Source: Robiginitomaculum sp.
Lineage (GTDB): Bacteria; Pseudomonadota; Alphaproteobacteria; Caulobacterales; Maricaulaceae
Assembly (NCBI GenBank): GCA_015485155.1
Contig: WFUF01000025.1
Location: 62,001 to 126,000 of the forward strand
Direction: 5' to 3'
Length of the DNA stretch: 64,000 nt
Each line of letters opens with the position of its first letter. Position 1 is the first letter of the stretch. Under the pieces are notes generated by a model, which had not been told where the DNA came from, did not search any database, and was given only the letters and a program-made list of their open reading frames with translations. Of the stretch, positions 63,024 to 64,000 are shown piece after piece. A program made the translations under genes and the position numbers.

Positions 63024-64000
63024 ATGAGTTCCTATTCCTGGGTCGATCACAAATATGATGTTGTTGTTGTGGGCGCTGGCGGAGCCGGCCTTCGCGCTGC
63101 TTTGGGGGCTGCGCAGGCCGGATTAAAAACCGCTTGCATTTCCAAGGTGTTCCCGACGCGCTCACATACAGTAGCTGCTCAAGGTGGGGTGGCAGCTTCG
63201 CTTGGCAATATGGGCGAGGATAATTGGCGCTGGCACATGTATGATACGGTCAAGGGTTCCGATTGGCTGGGGGATCAAGACAGTATCGAATATTTGTGCC
63301 GCCATGCTCCAGATGCAGTATATGAAATGGAGCATTGGGGCCTGCCGTTTTCCCGTACTGAGGACGGGAAAATATATCAACGGCCATTTGGTGGCATGAC
63401 CACAAAGTTCGGCGAGGGCCCGGCGGCCCAGCGCACCTGTGCGGCAGCTGACCGCACGGGTCATGCCATGCTTCATACTTTATATGGCCAATCCCTGCGT
63501 CATGATGTGGACTTTTTTATCGAAGTGTTTGCTCTTGATTTGATAATGGATGATGAGGGGGCCTGCCGCGGGGTCACGGCTTGGCAATTGGATGATGGCA
63601 CCCTGCATCGGTTTAGTGCTCAAAAAGTAATTCTGGCTACAGGTGGTTATGGCCGGGCGTATTTTTCCTGTACTTCTGCCCATACCTGTACCGGTGATGG
63701 CGGCGGCATGGTGCTGCGCGCTGGTTTGCCAATGCAGGATATGGAGTTTGTGCAATTTCATCCGACCGGAATTTATGGTGCCGGAATGTTAATTACCGAA
63801 GGTGTGCGTGGCGAGGGCGGTTATCTGGTTAATTCCGAGGGTGAGCGCTTTATGGAGCGGTATGCGCCGTCGGCCAAGGACCTGGCTTCCAGAGACGTGG
63901 TGTCACGGGCGATGACACTGGAAATTCGTGAAGGCAGAGGTGTCGGTGATCGTGGCGATCATATATATTTGCATCTTGATCATCTTGATCCGGAAATGAT
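63024..64000 (+). CDS. sdhA: Succinate dehydrogenase flavoprotein subunit (partial)
   Basis: The first ~325 residues of SdhA; the gene runs off the window. The FAD motif is [20 protein letters not shown], the covalent FAD histidine is in [18 protein letters not shown], and FTxSGR-region motifs follow ([43 protein letters not shown] in segments, [26 protein letters not shown] and the catalytic arginine area RDVVSRAM). It oxidises succinate to fumarate in the TCA cycle. The start ATG at 63024 gives [12 protein letters not shown]. Confidence 0.96.
   Translation, partial: MSSYSWVDHKYDVVVVGAGGAGLRAALGAAQAGLKTACISKVFPTRSHTVAAQGGVAASLGNMGEDNWRWHMYDTVKGSDWLGDQDSIEYLCRHAPDAVYEMEHWGLPFSRTEDGKIYQRPFGGMTTKFGEGPAAQRTCAAADRTGHAMLHTLYGQSLRHDVDFFIEVFALDLIMDDEGACRGVTAWQLDDGTLHRFSAQKVILATGGYGRAYFSCTSAHTCTGDGGGMVLRAGLPMQDMEFVQFHPTGIYGAGMLITEGVRGEGGYLVNSEGERFMERYAPSAKDLASRDVVSRAMTLEIREGRGVGDRGDHIYLHLDHLDPEM

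Overview
The window is a gene-dense stretch (about 68 protein genes, one tRNA) of an alphaproteobacterial chromosome. Several lineage-restricted families point there: DUF2125, DUF3576, the TIGR02302/DUF4175 membrane protein, a TimA-like Tim44-domain protein, a HIG1-domain protein, an alphaproteobacterial HslV propeptide, an RsmG gene carrying a parS site in frame, and the hemE/PpsR-family origin neighbourhood. Gene order resembles Hyphomicrobiales (Rhizobiales) most, at moderate-to-low G+C. I see no phage, insertion sequence, CRISPR array or other mobile element. This is mainly core genome, and no wholly new multi-gene system stands out.

Left part (1-31200): DUF952-pyrD; a leftward operon of a CoA-ester lyase, a secreted protein of unknown role, arsC and a MATE exporter; a pyridoxal-kinase/DUF429 fusion; heparinase II/III-like and purH; gloB facing an operon of methyltransferase, chorismate mutase and hisC; the overlapping envelope operon ftsE-ftsX-ydcF-plsC-DUF2125; a zinc-ribbon protein and TIGR02302; argH with a small lipoprotein; a TlpA-like thioredoxin; HIG1-cobalamin adenosyltransferase-etfB-etfA; a Rieske oxygenase; an SMP-30-like protein with an adenosine kinase; and a GGDEF/EAL protein whose cyclase motif is degenerate.

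Centre (31200-57500): the origin-proximal block. HslVU, Smr, MltA, TimA, SecB, DnaQ, CoaE, AroE, Maf and PpsR lie left of a 340-bp, very AT-rich gap (39909-40250). To its right are HemE, HemH, HemJ, Rho, a GST, MnmE, MnmG, RsmG, ParA, ParB, HolA, LptE, LeuS and DUF3576. The gap carries a perfect DnaA box, weaker boxes and a TTAA-N7-TTAAC element matching the CtrA consensus, so I call it the chromosomal origin. Genes on both sides are transcribed away from it. Two perfect 16-bp parS sites flank mnmG, just upstream of parAB, so the origin and centromere-like loci are both in this window.

Right part (57500-64000): a flavin amine oxidase-like gene with an HD-domain gene, divergent from a TetR regulator across a near-perfect 26-bp palindrome that overlaps the predicted oxidase promoter; tRNA-Arg(CCU); an exported SNase-like protein that lacks catalytic residues; a nested intergenic repeat cluster; carD; and sdhC-sdhD-sdhA, with sdhA cut by the window end.

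Many starts are TTG or GTG, and many neighbouring genes overlap by 4 bp (ATGA or TTGA), which implies extensive translational coupling. Where a later start with a better ribosome binding site or family length exists, I use it and say so.
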